From assembly GCA_014239435.1 (NCBI GenBank), contig JAAZYX010000007.1, forward strand, positions 1 through 64,000: a stretch of DNA of 64,000 bases, given 5' to 3'. Shown piece by piece: positions 11,837 through 19,368 of this stretch (positions within the stretch are counted from its first letter, which is position 1; each line of letters starts with the position of its first letter). The stretch comes from Fidelibacterota bacterium. GTDB lineage: Bacteria > Fidelibacterota > Marinisomatia > Marinisomatales > TCS55. The notes beneath the pieces were generated by a model that saw only the letters and a list, made by a program, of their open reading frames with translations, had not been told where the DNA came from and made no database searches. The translations under genes were made by a program, and so were the position numbers.

Positions 11837-12948
11837 GTTTTTATTTTCCGGAATGTAGGATTGGATTGTCCATTTAATTTGGACAATTCTTCGAAAATGG
11901 ATTTTTCAGATTTATTGATGGATGTTGGCGTATCCACTTGCACCCGGACCAACTGATTCCCTCTTCGAGATCCACGAACAGCCGGAAATCCTTTTCCTTT
12001 CATCCTGAGTACCTGGCCTGATTGTATGCCTGCCGGAATTTTCAAATTGGCCTCACCTTCAATCGTTGGAACATTTATAGACATACCAAGAGCCGCCTGC
12101 GAAAATGACACATGCGCTTCCAATAGAATATCTTCACCGTCACGTACCAAATATGGGTCGCCGTCTTCTTCAAAAAATAGAATGAGATCACCGGGATGAA
12201 TGCCGTGCCCGCCTTTATTTCCCTCACCGGATAATGTCATATAATTTCCAGAAGCAACACCTGCCGGAATTTTCACTTTTATTTCGACCGTCTTTTTGGA
12301 AACGGCGTCACCTCTGCACGAACCGCACAGGTGTTCAATCATTTGCCCGGTTCCGCGGCATACGGGACATTCCCTCACAACAATAGATTGCCCAAACAAT
12401 GATTGCGTTGCCTGGCGGATTTGACCTGAACCGGCGCATTGTCTGCAAGAGGATGGACCTGTTCCTGCTTTGGCGCCAGACCCGGAACACGTTCCACACA
12501 GTTCCATTCTTTTGATTTTAATTGTTTTTTCTACCCCGTTTAAAATTTCAAGATAATCTAACGAAATGGTTGCACGTAAATCGGATGCTTTTCTAGCGCG
12601 CTGGCCGCGTGAACGCCCTCCTCCAAAAAAACTTTCGAATGGATTGCCACCAAAAATATCACCAAACTGGCTGAAGATGTCATCCATGGACATATCGCCC
12701 GAAAAACCTCTTCCCTGACCTCCGCCCATCCCAACGCCGGCATGACCGAATTGGTCGTATTGTGCTCGTTTCTGCGAGTCACTCAATATCGAGTACGCTT
12801 CCGCCGCCTCCTTAAATCTTTTTTCCGCTTCCTTGTCATCAGGATTTTTATCCGGATGAAATTTCATTGCAATCTTTCGGTAAGCCTTTTTGATTTCGTT
12901 TACCGAAGCTGATTTATCTACACCAATGATGTCGTAGAGGTCTTTCAT
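11833..12948 (-). CDS. dnaJ: chaperone DnaJ
   Basis: DnaJ is the Hsp40 co-chaperone that delivers substrates to DnaK and stimulates its ATPase. The J domain (1-67) contains HPD at 31-33. A Gly/Phe-rich linker (about 75-110) follows, then four zinc-binding repeats of the CxxCxGxG type (about 143-220, the last as 'CGSCRGDA') and the two C-terminal beta domains. At 371 aa it is a complete type I DnaJ. The start overlaps the grpE stop (ATGA) in an hrcA-grpE-dnaJ operon. dnaK is not in the window. Confidence 0.97.
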   Translation of the reverse strand: MKDLYDIIGVDKSASVNEIKKAYRKIAMKFHPDKNPDDKEAEKRFKEAAEAYSILSDSQKRAQYDQFGHAGVGMGGGQGRGFSGDMSMDDIFSQFGDIFGGNPFESFFGGGRSRGQRARKASDLRATISLDYLEILNGVEKTIKIKRMELCGTCSGSGAKAGTGPSSCRQCAGSGQIRQATQSLFGQSIVVRECPVCRGTGQMIEHLCGSCRGDAVSKKTVEIKVKIPAGVASGNYMTLSGEGNKGGHGIHPGDLILFFEEDGDPYLVRDGEDILLEAHVSFSQAALGMSINVPTIEGEANLKIPAGIQSGQVLRMKGKGFPAVRGSRRGNQLVRVQVDTPTSINKSEKSIFEELSKLNGQSNPTFRKIKT

Positions 12949-13487
12949 TTTAATTTATTCACGACAACTTTGGCGTGCCGCAATATCTTATCTTTGTAAC
13001 GATAGCCTTTTTCAAACACTTCAAGAATTTCATTTTCTTTTTTATCTTTTTCAGCTCGAATCATCATGGCATCATGCAGTTCAGAATCAAGCGCATCTCC
13101 GGGGTCGGTAAATGGCTGCACATCCAATGCTTCAAATCGTTTATGGATTTTTTTTAGAATCATTTCAATGCCTTTGCGAAGCGATTCATTTGAACCATTT
13201 GAATCGGCATCCATAGCTTCCTGCATCCGTTCAAGATCATCCACAACGGCAATAAATTCACTGATAACATTGGAGCCTTCATAGCGCAGCAAGTTTCCTA
13301 CTTCCCGTTCCTTCCGTTTGCGATAATTATCAAATTCCGCCTTCAGCCGAAGATGCTTATCCTCCATCCCCACCATTTGAGTTGTAAGCTGTAGAATCAT
13401 ATCATCGGTTTTACTTTTGGATGATTTTTTCTGCGATTTGGATTTTGCCGGCTTCACTTTTTTAGCGGTTTCTTTTTTAACAGACAT
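12945..13487 (-). CDS. grpE: nucleotide exchange factor GrpE
   Basis: GrpE releases ADP from DnaK. The protein has a basic, disordered N-terminus (Lys/Ser-rich, about 1-30), a long coiled-coil ('LRLKAEFDNYRKRKEREV') and a small C-terminal beta domain with 'GYRYKDKILRHAKVVVN', the family signature. The ATG at 13,487 (MSVKKE) was chosen over the upstream ATG at 13,505 because the latter lies deeper inside hrcA and adds six atypical residues. It overlaps hrcA by 11 bases and dnaJ by 4. Confidence 0.95.
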   Translation of the reverse strand: MSVKKETAKKVKPAKSKSQKKSSKSKTDDMILQLTTQMVGMEDKHLRLKAEFDNYRKRKEREVGNLLRYEGSNVISEFIAVVDDLERMQEAMDADSNGSNESLRKGIEMILKKIHKRFEALDVQPFTDPGDALDSELHDAMMIRAEKDKKENEILEVFEKGYRYKDKILRHAKVVVNKLK

Positions 13488-14505
13488 TTTGAATTCCGGT
13501 AGCAAATTGATTTAAAATGGCTTTTAATGCGGAATATCGCATTCGTTTCGGGCCGAGAAGTGCTAACCTTCCGCTAAGGTGATTTCCCTTAAACGGCGCC
13601 GACATTAAAGAACAATTACGCAGGCGGTCATTTTCATTTTCACCGCCGATTACCGCTTTCCATTCCGATTGATTTGTTATTTCGAAATCATTCGCAAGTG
13701 AGTCTGATTCCAGAGCTGGAAGTATTTCCTGAAATTGCTGTGTATCCCGAAACTCCGGCTGCTGCAATAATTCATTATAGGAGGATGTAAAAACGACAGC
13801 ATCATTCTGAGCCGCGAATACACTTGCGGATCGGCTCAACAATATTTGAATAATTTCGTGGTCAAAAACACCGGTATCCTTTAAACGGGATTTCATGCTG
13901 GAAACAATCGTTTCAAGACTGAGACCGAGTAAATGATTCCGAAGTGCATCGTTCACATGAAGGAGCGCACTGTCCTTAATATCTACTTTCAGATTCAGGA
14001 CGATGGATCTGACCAAGCCGGTCTTCATCGCAAGAACCACCATAACACGATCGGAACCGAGCTTCACCAATTCGATGTCAGATAAAATACTTTTTTCGTA
14101 CCCTTTTAGGATGACCACGCCGAATACTTTACTGATCTTGGCAAGCATTACTGCCGTCGCACGCATTAGCTCTTCCATGCTAGTAGCCATTGTTTCAATT
14201 TCGCTGGTGAAGGTTTTTTGTTCGGAAGGCAATTGAGATATATTTTCCATTAAATCATCTACATACAATCGATATCCCAAATCTGTAGGAACTCTTCCTG
14301 CGGAAACATGCGGATGAGTCAGCAACCCTTTATCTTCCAGCATGGATAAGGTCGTACGGATGGTAGCGGGACTAAAACTATATTGATGGTGCTTTTTTAG
14401 AAAAGTGGAACCAATCGGCGAATTGGATTGGATGAAATCCTCAATCGTCGCTTTTAGAATGACATCTTCCCTTCCGAGAAAAACGTGTGATTTATGGTTA
14501 GACAT
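13477..14505 (-). CDS. hrcA: heat-inducible repressor HrcA
   Basis: HrcA represses heat-shock genes by binding CIRCE elements; its activity normally depends on GroEL. The N-terminal winged helix (about 10-85) includes 'SFSPATIRTTLSMLEDKGLLTHPHVSAGRVPTDLGYR', here noted for its ends 'SPATIR' and 'SAGRVPTD', which are diagnostic for the family. The remainder matches the GAF-like dimerisation domain, ending 'GPKRMRY'. At 342 aa it is full length. It is first in hrcA-grpE-dnaJ, 58 bases after ftsX. No CIRCE inverted repeat (TTAGCACTC...GAGTGCTAA) is visible in that gap. Confidence 0.95.
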   Translation of the reverse strand: MSNHKSHVFLGREDVILKATIEDFIQSNSPIGSTFLKKHHQYSFSPATIRTTLSMLEDKGLLTHPHVSAGRVPTDLGYRLYVDDLMENISQLPSEQKTFTSEIETMATSMEELMRATAVMLAKISKVFGVVILKGYEKSILSDIELVKLGSDRVMVVLAMKTGLVRSIVLNLKVDIKDSALLHVNDALRNHLLGLSLETIVSSMKSRLKDTGVFDHEIIQILLSRSASVFAAQNDAVVFTSSYNELLQQPEFRDTQQFQEILPALESDSLANDFEITNQSEWKAVIGGENENDRLRNCSLMSAPFKGNHLSGRLALLGPKRMRYSALKAILNQFATGIQNVC

Positions 14506-14563
14506 ATCTTGTGAAATTAGACCGATGGTTTAACTTGGGGCAAGGTGGAATTCTGAGGAAAAA

Positions 14564-15433
14564 CTATTTCAGAAACCTTGCGATGGCGCGCTGGCTTCCG
14601 ATGAGACTGATAAAAATTCCGATTCCGACAAGCCATAAAGCTATAATCATGCCGTTCAAATCGAGCGACACATTATACAAAGCGCCTAATTTTGCGTTGA
14701 CGAACATGACAGATCCTGCGATGGAAATGGTCGCCAAAACGGCACCGATCATTCCGTGAATCAGGGCTTCTACCATAAAAGGAACCTGAATGAACAATTT
14801 AGTGGCGCCAATCAGGTCGAGTGCCCGGATCAATTCTTTTTTCGAATAAATAGTCAAGCGGATGGTATTGGATATAATAATGATGGATATGATCAATACA
14901 ACTGCGGATAAATAGCTAATACCTTTCAGAAATTTTTGAAAATAGCTTTCGATCCGTTTTATCAGCCGCCCCTGATAATGCACTTCGCTGACTCCATCCA
15001 GAGATTTAATACGGTGTATAATCGGCTCAACGGATAAGGATACATTTTTCTGTTTCATCACATTGACTACACAACTCGCGGGAAAAGGATTGTACCCCAG
15101 CAATTGCATGACATCCTCATCGAACTGAGATTTAAAAATAGACATAGCGTCTTCCTTTGAAATCAGTGTTGTTGACCGAACGCCGGGAATGGTTTTGATG
15201 TTTTTTACGAGGGTTGCCGCTTTTTCATTAGTGACGGATTCATTGAAGAAAACTTCTATCTTGTATTTTCCTCTGAAATAATTAATCAGTTTATCGGTGT
15301 TGTCATTCATCACCAGCAAAACTCCAATAAGGAACAGGGTAAAAAAGACGGAAAATACCGCACCCAAAGCTGTGAGTTTATGCCGCCATACATTGCGGGC
15401 GCCCTCAATCATAAGAAAAAGCATTTGGTCCAT
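14564..15433 (-). CDS. ftsX: cell-division permease-like protein FtsX
   Basis: FtsX is the membrane half of the FtsEX complex, which couples ATP hydrolysis by FtsE to activation of septal peptidoglycan hydrolases. The 289-residue protein has a first membrane helix at about 20-42, a periplasmic loop (about 45-165) and three further helices with the family motif 'IYSKKELIRALDLIGAT' on the cytoplasmic side. The ATG overlaps the ftsE stop (ATGA). Confidence 0.94.
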   Translation of the reverse strand: MDQMLFLMIEGARNVWRHKLTALGAVFSVFFTLFLIGVLLVMNDNTDKLINYFRGKYKIEVFFNESVTNEKAATLVKNIKTIPGVRSTTLISKEDAMSIFKSQFDEDVMQLLGYNPFPASCVVNVMKQKNVSLSVEPIIHRIKSLDGVSEVHYQGRLIKRIESYFQKFLKGISYLSAVVLIISIIIISNTIRLTIYSKKELIRALDLIGATKLFIQVPFMVEALIHGMIGAVLATISIAGSVMFVNAKLGALYNVSLDLNGMIIALWLVGIGIFISLIGSQRAIARFLK

Positions 15434-16086
15434 CAGCTTCTCCTCAGACTTCCGTCCTGCATTTCGATAATCCGATGTCCGCGGCCTTTGATAAGTCCGT
15501 AATTATGCGACGCCATCAATACAGCTGTACCTTCATTATTGATTTCTTCCAGCAGTTTCACAAGCTCATAGGCAGCAACAGGATCTACATTTCCCGTCGG
15601 TTCATCGGCTAAAATCAATTCCGGCTCTTTCACCATTGCGCGGGCGATACAGGCTCTTTGCTGTTCGCCTCCGGATAATTCAGATGGGGAATGCTGTTCT
15701 TTTCCGGTCAATCCAACATCATCGAGTGCTTCCATGACTCGGTCATAAATGTCCGAAGTGTCGTCGCCGAGCACGTGAAGCGCCAAGGCAACATTGTCAA
15801 ACAAATTGCGGTCATCGAGCAATTGGTAATCCTGAAACACCATTCCAATCCGACGGCGCAAATAGGGAATGGTATTCTTTTTTATCTTTGGGGATTTGTG
15901 TCCAAGGACTTCTGCCTGTCCGGAATCCGGCATAAGATCCATATAAATCAGACGAAGAAGGGTTGTTTTTCCCGATCCTGTAGGACCAATAAGAAACGCA
16001 AATTCACCTTCGCCAAGATTCAAGTTAATATTGGATAGCCCAAATCCTTTATCAAATGAGAAGGATACGTTATTCAGACGAATCAT
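15433..16086 (-). CDS. ftsE: cell-division ATP-binding protein FtsE
   Basis: ABC ATPase partner of FtsX. Walker A is 'GPTGSGKT' at 34-41, the Q-loop is 'MVFQDYQLL', the signature is 'LSGGEQQR', Walker B is 'LILADEPTGNVD' and the H-loop is 'MASHNYGL'. At 217 aa it is a typical FtsE. It is the first gene of a run ftsE-ftsX-hrcA-grpE-dnaJ; a 54-base gap separates it from the antiporter gene upstream. Confidence 0.95.
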   Translation of the reverse strand: MIRLNNVSFSFDKGFGLSNINLNLGEGEFAFLIGPTGSGKTTLLRLIYMDLMPDSGQAEVLGHKSPKIKKNTIPYLRRRIGMVFQDYQLLDDRNLFDNVALALHVLGDDTSDIYDRVMEALDDVGLTGKEQHSPSELSGGEQQRACIARAMVKEPELILADEPTGNVDPVAAYELVKLLEEINNEGTAVLMASHNYGLIKGRGHRIIEMQDGSLRRS

Positions 16087-16140
16087 AGGGATAAATCTAA
16101 TTCGTGTAGATGTGGATTCGCAAACATGCTGTTTAGAATA

Positions 16141-17079
16141 TTAAAACACACAATAAATGAAAGCACCATATCCTGTCAGCAAAAGTACCGAACTTATCCT
16201 CGAGACAGGATGGGAAATAATTCCGAGGGGAATCAACACCAATCCAAATGCTATCATAACTGGCACCTCAAAAGAAAAAATTTCTGTCGAAGAGGATAAC
16301 GGCTTCACGATACTCGCTATTCCTATCACCGACAAAATATTAAATAAATTAGATCCCACAATATTCCCAATGGAAATTCCGTGTTCTTTTTTAAATGCTG
16401 CCACAATGGATGTTGCCAGTTCCGGCAGCGACGTTCCGAGCGCCACAACACTCATGCCTATGGCCACTTCCGAAACACCAAGCATTTTGGCGAGATTCAC
16501 AGCGGAATCCACAAACACTTTTGCGCCAATCGATAAAACAGCAATTCCGACGAAGAGCATGAGAATGCATTTTGCCAACGCATCCAGTTTATCCCGATCC
16601 ACTTCTGATAAAATAGGATGCGGACTTTTAATGCAGAGCCAAATGTATCCGATAAGTCCGGAAAGTAGAATAATACCTTCGTATTGGTAAATAGTACCGT
16701 CCCACAGAAATGCGATAAAAAGCGCGCAGGACGCGAGATAAATCCAAATATCACGCTTGATTTCACCAAAATGGTAGGAAATCGGGAAAATAAGCGTAAC
16801 CGCACCCAGAACAAGCCCGACGTTTGCTACATTGGAACCGACAACATTTCCGATAGCGATGGAAGGCGCATCGTTCAAAGTTGCCATAACACTTACAATC
16901 AGTTCAGGAAGAGATGTGCCGAACGCAACAATGGTTAAGCCGATTGCCAGCCGTGAAATCCCCATTCTGTGCGCCAAATGGCTGCCGCCGTGTACAATCC
17001 AGTCCGCACCGAAATACAGGCACACTGCACCCAAAATCAGCCCAAATATCGATCCTGCGTTTCCTAAAATAAAGTCCAT
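16141..17079 (-). CDS. calcium/sodium antiporter (YrbG/CaCA family)
   Basis: An inner-membrane K+-independent Ca2+/Na+ exchanger-type protein of 312 residues with about ten hydrophobic segments. The two inverted alpha repeats are clear: 'AFGTSLPELIVS' with 'GNVVGSNVAN' in the first half, and 'ALGTSLPELATS' with 'GNIVGSNLFN' in the second. The Glu in each SLPEL and the Asn in GSN are the ion-binding residues of the family. The start overlaps the nadD stop (TAATG), so it follows nadD in one transcript. Confidence 0.92.
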   Translation of the reverse strand: MDFILGNAGSIFGLILGAVCLYFGADWIVHGGSHLAHRMGISRLAIGLTIVAFGTSLPELIVSVMATLNDAPSIAIGNVVGSNVANVGLVLGAVTLIFPISYHFGEIKRDIWIYLASCALFIAFLWDGTIYQYEGIILLSGLIGYIWLCIKSPHPILSEVDRDKLDALAKCILMLFVGIAVLSIGAKVFVDSAVNLAKMLGVSEVAIGMSVVALGTSLPELATSIVAAFKKEHGISIGNIVGSNLFNILSVIGIASIVKPLSSSTEIFSFEVPVMIAFGLVLIPLGIISHPVSRISSVLLLTGYGAFIYCVF

Positions 17080-17663
17080 TAGAGATACAAATTTTTCTCG
17101 TTAATGTATTCCCAGACCGGCTGCGTTACCATATAGCGAATCGTTTTATCGCTCTGCCATCGTTCCCGAATGGTGGTCGCCGATATTTCTATTCTCGGAA
17201 GGTTTGCAAATCGGATTTTACTCAGAATCCAAGCAGGAATATCGCTCGGGCGGAAACCCGGCCGAACAGCAACAATCACCTGACATTCTTTTAAAATGGC
17301 TTCCGGCTCTTTCCACGTGTGGAACGATTTCAGTGTGTCACTTCCCACAAGGAAATACAATTCATCGGACGAATATCCATTCTCTTGCTTCAGCGCTTGA
17401 ATAGTATCAATGGAATAGGAAACTCCGCCGCGGTTTACTTCTAAATCTGAAATCTCGAATTGAGGATTATCTTGAATGGCTAACTCAAGCATTTTTACAC
17501 GATGCTCGATCGGCGTGATGGAACTGCCTTCTTTATGAGGATGGTTTAAGGCGGGAATAAAAAACATTTTATCAAAATCCTCAGATTCAAAAATAGTCTG
17601 AGCAACGAGCAAATGACCAATATGCGGCGGATCAAAGGTTCCACCGAATAAACAAATTTTCAT
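17079..17663 (-). CDS. nadD: nicotinate-nucleotide adenylyltransferase
   Basis: NadD adenylates nicotinate mononucleotide in NAD synthesis. The signature 'GGTFDPPHIGH' is at 7-17, 'FLVGSDTLKSFHTW' lies mid-protein, and 'ISATTIRER' near 165 is the ISSTxIR motif. At 194 aa it is full length. It lies 3 bases downstream of bamD and overlaps the antiporter gene. The usual neighbour rsfS is absent. Confidence 0.95.
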   Translation of the reverse strand: MKICLFGGTFDPPHIGHLLVAQTIFESEDFDKMFFIPALNHPHKEGSSITPIEHRVKMLELAIQDNPQFEISDLEVNRGGVSYSIDTIQALKQENGYSSDELYFLVGSDTLKSFHTWKEPEAILKECQVIVAVRPGFRPSDIPAWILSKIRFANLPRIEISATTIRERWQSDKTIRYMVTQPVWEYINEKNLYL

Positions 17664-17666
17664 TGG

Positions 17667-18434
17667 CTAGTCATCCTCTACAATTGGATCTGCTTTTTCA
17701 ATCCAAGCCATGGCTTGCGCATCAAGATCAAGAGCCTGAAGCATGATTTCCACACCTGAAAAATATTCAGACGCTTTTGGTTTATCTTTTTTTAGCGCAT
17801 GACATTGGATAATTGCTACATGCGCAGGACCGATATAAGCGGTGTCAAAATATTTTTCTACGATCTCCTCGAAGGCAAAAATCGCGGATGAATACTCTTC
17901 CATTTTGATATACAACGTCCCGGTTTCATACAATTTGATGGCAAGTTTATTCCGCAATGATACAATCAGATTTGTGGCTTCTTCTTTATGTTTAGAGTTT
18001 GGATAGTCATCGAGAAACTCTTGAATTTTTTCCAGCGCTTTTTCAGAATAGGATTGATCCAAATAATACGGCATAGCTTCTTCCACGTAAGATTCGCACA
18101 CCCGATATCGCGCTTTTTGGAGGAAAGGTGTAAACGGCATTTTACGAATGAGCTGATCGTACTCGGAGATTGCTTGTACATATTCGGCGTTTAAAAAATA
18201 AGCCTCGCCCAAATAAAATTGCGCATCATCGCCCATTTCGGTATGCGATCCGCTAATCACCACAAAAATGAATTCTTCCTGAGCGCGGAGGTACCGCTTT
18301 TTCCCCAGATAATACATGCCTTTGTCAAAGCGCGTTTTGACCTCTTCTTCCAAATTGATTTTATCCTTTCCTGAACTGCATGCCGTTATCAAGATCGCTA
18401 GGGATGAAAGAACTATAATTATTGATTTATTCAT
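17667..18434 (-). CDS. bamD: outer-membrane assembly lipoprotein BamD
   Basis: BamD is the TPR lipoprotein of the BAM complex that inserts outer-membrane beta-barrels. A lipoprotein signal with the lipobox 'LITAC' (Cys19) is present. The mature part holds five TPR-like repeats ('FDKGMYYLGKKRYLRAQEEF' type) with the typical 'AQFYLGEAYF' and 'VEKYFDTAYIGPAH' helices. At 255 aa it has the normal length. It follows a block of envelope genes (porV, M6-like, MA-peptidase barrel, DUF5683), all on the same strand, in keeping with an outer-membrane biogenesis theme. Confidence 0.9.
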   Translation of the reverse strand: MNKSIIIVLSSLAILITACSSGKDKINLEEEVKTRFDKGMYYLGKKRYLRAQEEFIFVVISGSHTEMGDDAQFYLGEAYFLNAEYVQAISEYDQLIRKMPFTPFLQKARYRVCESYVEEAMPYYLDQSYSEKALEKIQEFLDDYPNSKHKEEATNLIVSLRNKLAIKLYETGTLYIKMEEYSSAIFAFEEIVEKYFDTAYIGPAHVAIIQCHALKKDKPKASEYFSGVEIMLQALDLDAQAMAWIEKADPIVEDD

Positions 18435-18485
18435 ATTTTATGTCTTTTTATACTTTCAGTTATAAGTTTTGCCTAATGTATTAAT

Positions 18486-19367
18486 TTACCACTTAACGGA
18501 TAAATATATTCCGCCAATTCCGCTCGAAGTTTCCTTGTTGTAAAGGAGTCCAATGTCAGACTCATATTCCTTTTTATCAGGCTCTTTTCTGCTTTGGGCA
18601 CTGGACCACACCGCTTCCAATCCGGATATCACATGATTGAACATAATTGCACTGATGGCATATTTGGAATAATCCTTTAGCGTGTTGCTATCAAAACGAA
18701 GGTCTCGGTAATAATTTTTATTTGGGGTGAGTTTGATAGATTCCGTGCTGTCGCCTACGCTTTTTTCCTCTTCGAACCAGATCTTATTTCCATTCTCATC
18801 ATAGCAGTCATCCCACCCGCCGACAAATTGATCGTATTTCCCGATATTTTCGTAGAAATCACGGTCTCGAATGTATTCCAGATCGGCACCGTAAATCCCG
18901 TATAATGAATCTAAAAATGCGGACGTGAAGTATCCATCATCTGTCTTAAGTGTTATCTTATGGGTACCGCTGAACATGGTAGCATAACTGTCAGGGAAAA
19001 TAAGCCGTGTGTTTGTGTACCAATCCGACAAAGCCCAGTGGCTACGCGCGTATGCTTCATATTCGGTTTGAATGTCTTCCGCTTTTGATTTCCACGACCA
19101 CCACAATGCAATGCCGGTTATTTCCACTCCGGCGAAAACAGCAGTTTTCCACCACGGTGATTTATTGTAAATCTGTCCCGCACCGGGAAGCACGAGTGAA
19201 TACAGCATCGGCCGTGCCGGATAATGCACAGGATTATTCATCAGGATCGGTACATCTGTTTCGACCTCTGTAGAATCAGGATTAAACTCATAAGCATATT
19301 CATCAAAATAAAGTCCGCCTCCGTAACAGAAGGAAGCGAGGAAAATTATAGCAATAATGTGTTTCAT
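18486..19367 (-). CDS. DUF5683-like envelope protein
   Basis: A 293-residue protein with a short signal peptide (MKHIIAIIFLASFCYG). Its recognisable part is 'YSLVLPGAGQIYNKSPWWKT' (about 57-76), followed by a hydrophobic helix, which matches the DUF5683 family of FCB-group bacteria. The middle is rich in Tyr, Asp and Glu, and the C-terminus ends 'GIGGIYLSVKW', an aromatic end compatible with an outer-membrane beta strand. Its function is unknown. It sits one base after the 986-residue MA-peptidase/barrel gene and is probably translated with it. Confidence 0.75.
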   Translation of the reverse strand: MKHIIAIIFLASFCYGGGLYFDEYAYEFNPDSTEVETDVPILMNNPVHYPARPMLYSLVLPGAGQIYNKSPWWKTAVFAGVEITGIALWWSWKSKAEDIQTEYEAYARSHWALSDWYTNTRLIFPDSYATMFSGTHKITLKTDDGYFTSAFLDSLYGIYGADLEYIRDRDFYENIGKYDQFVGGWDDCYDENGNKIWFEEEKSVGDSTESIKLTPNKNYYRDLRFDSNTLKDYSKYAISAIMFNHVISGLEAVWSSAQSRKEPDKKEYESDIGLLYNKETSSGIGGIYLSVKW

Positions 19368-19368
19368 A

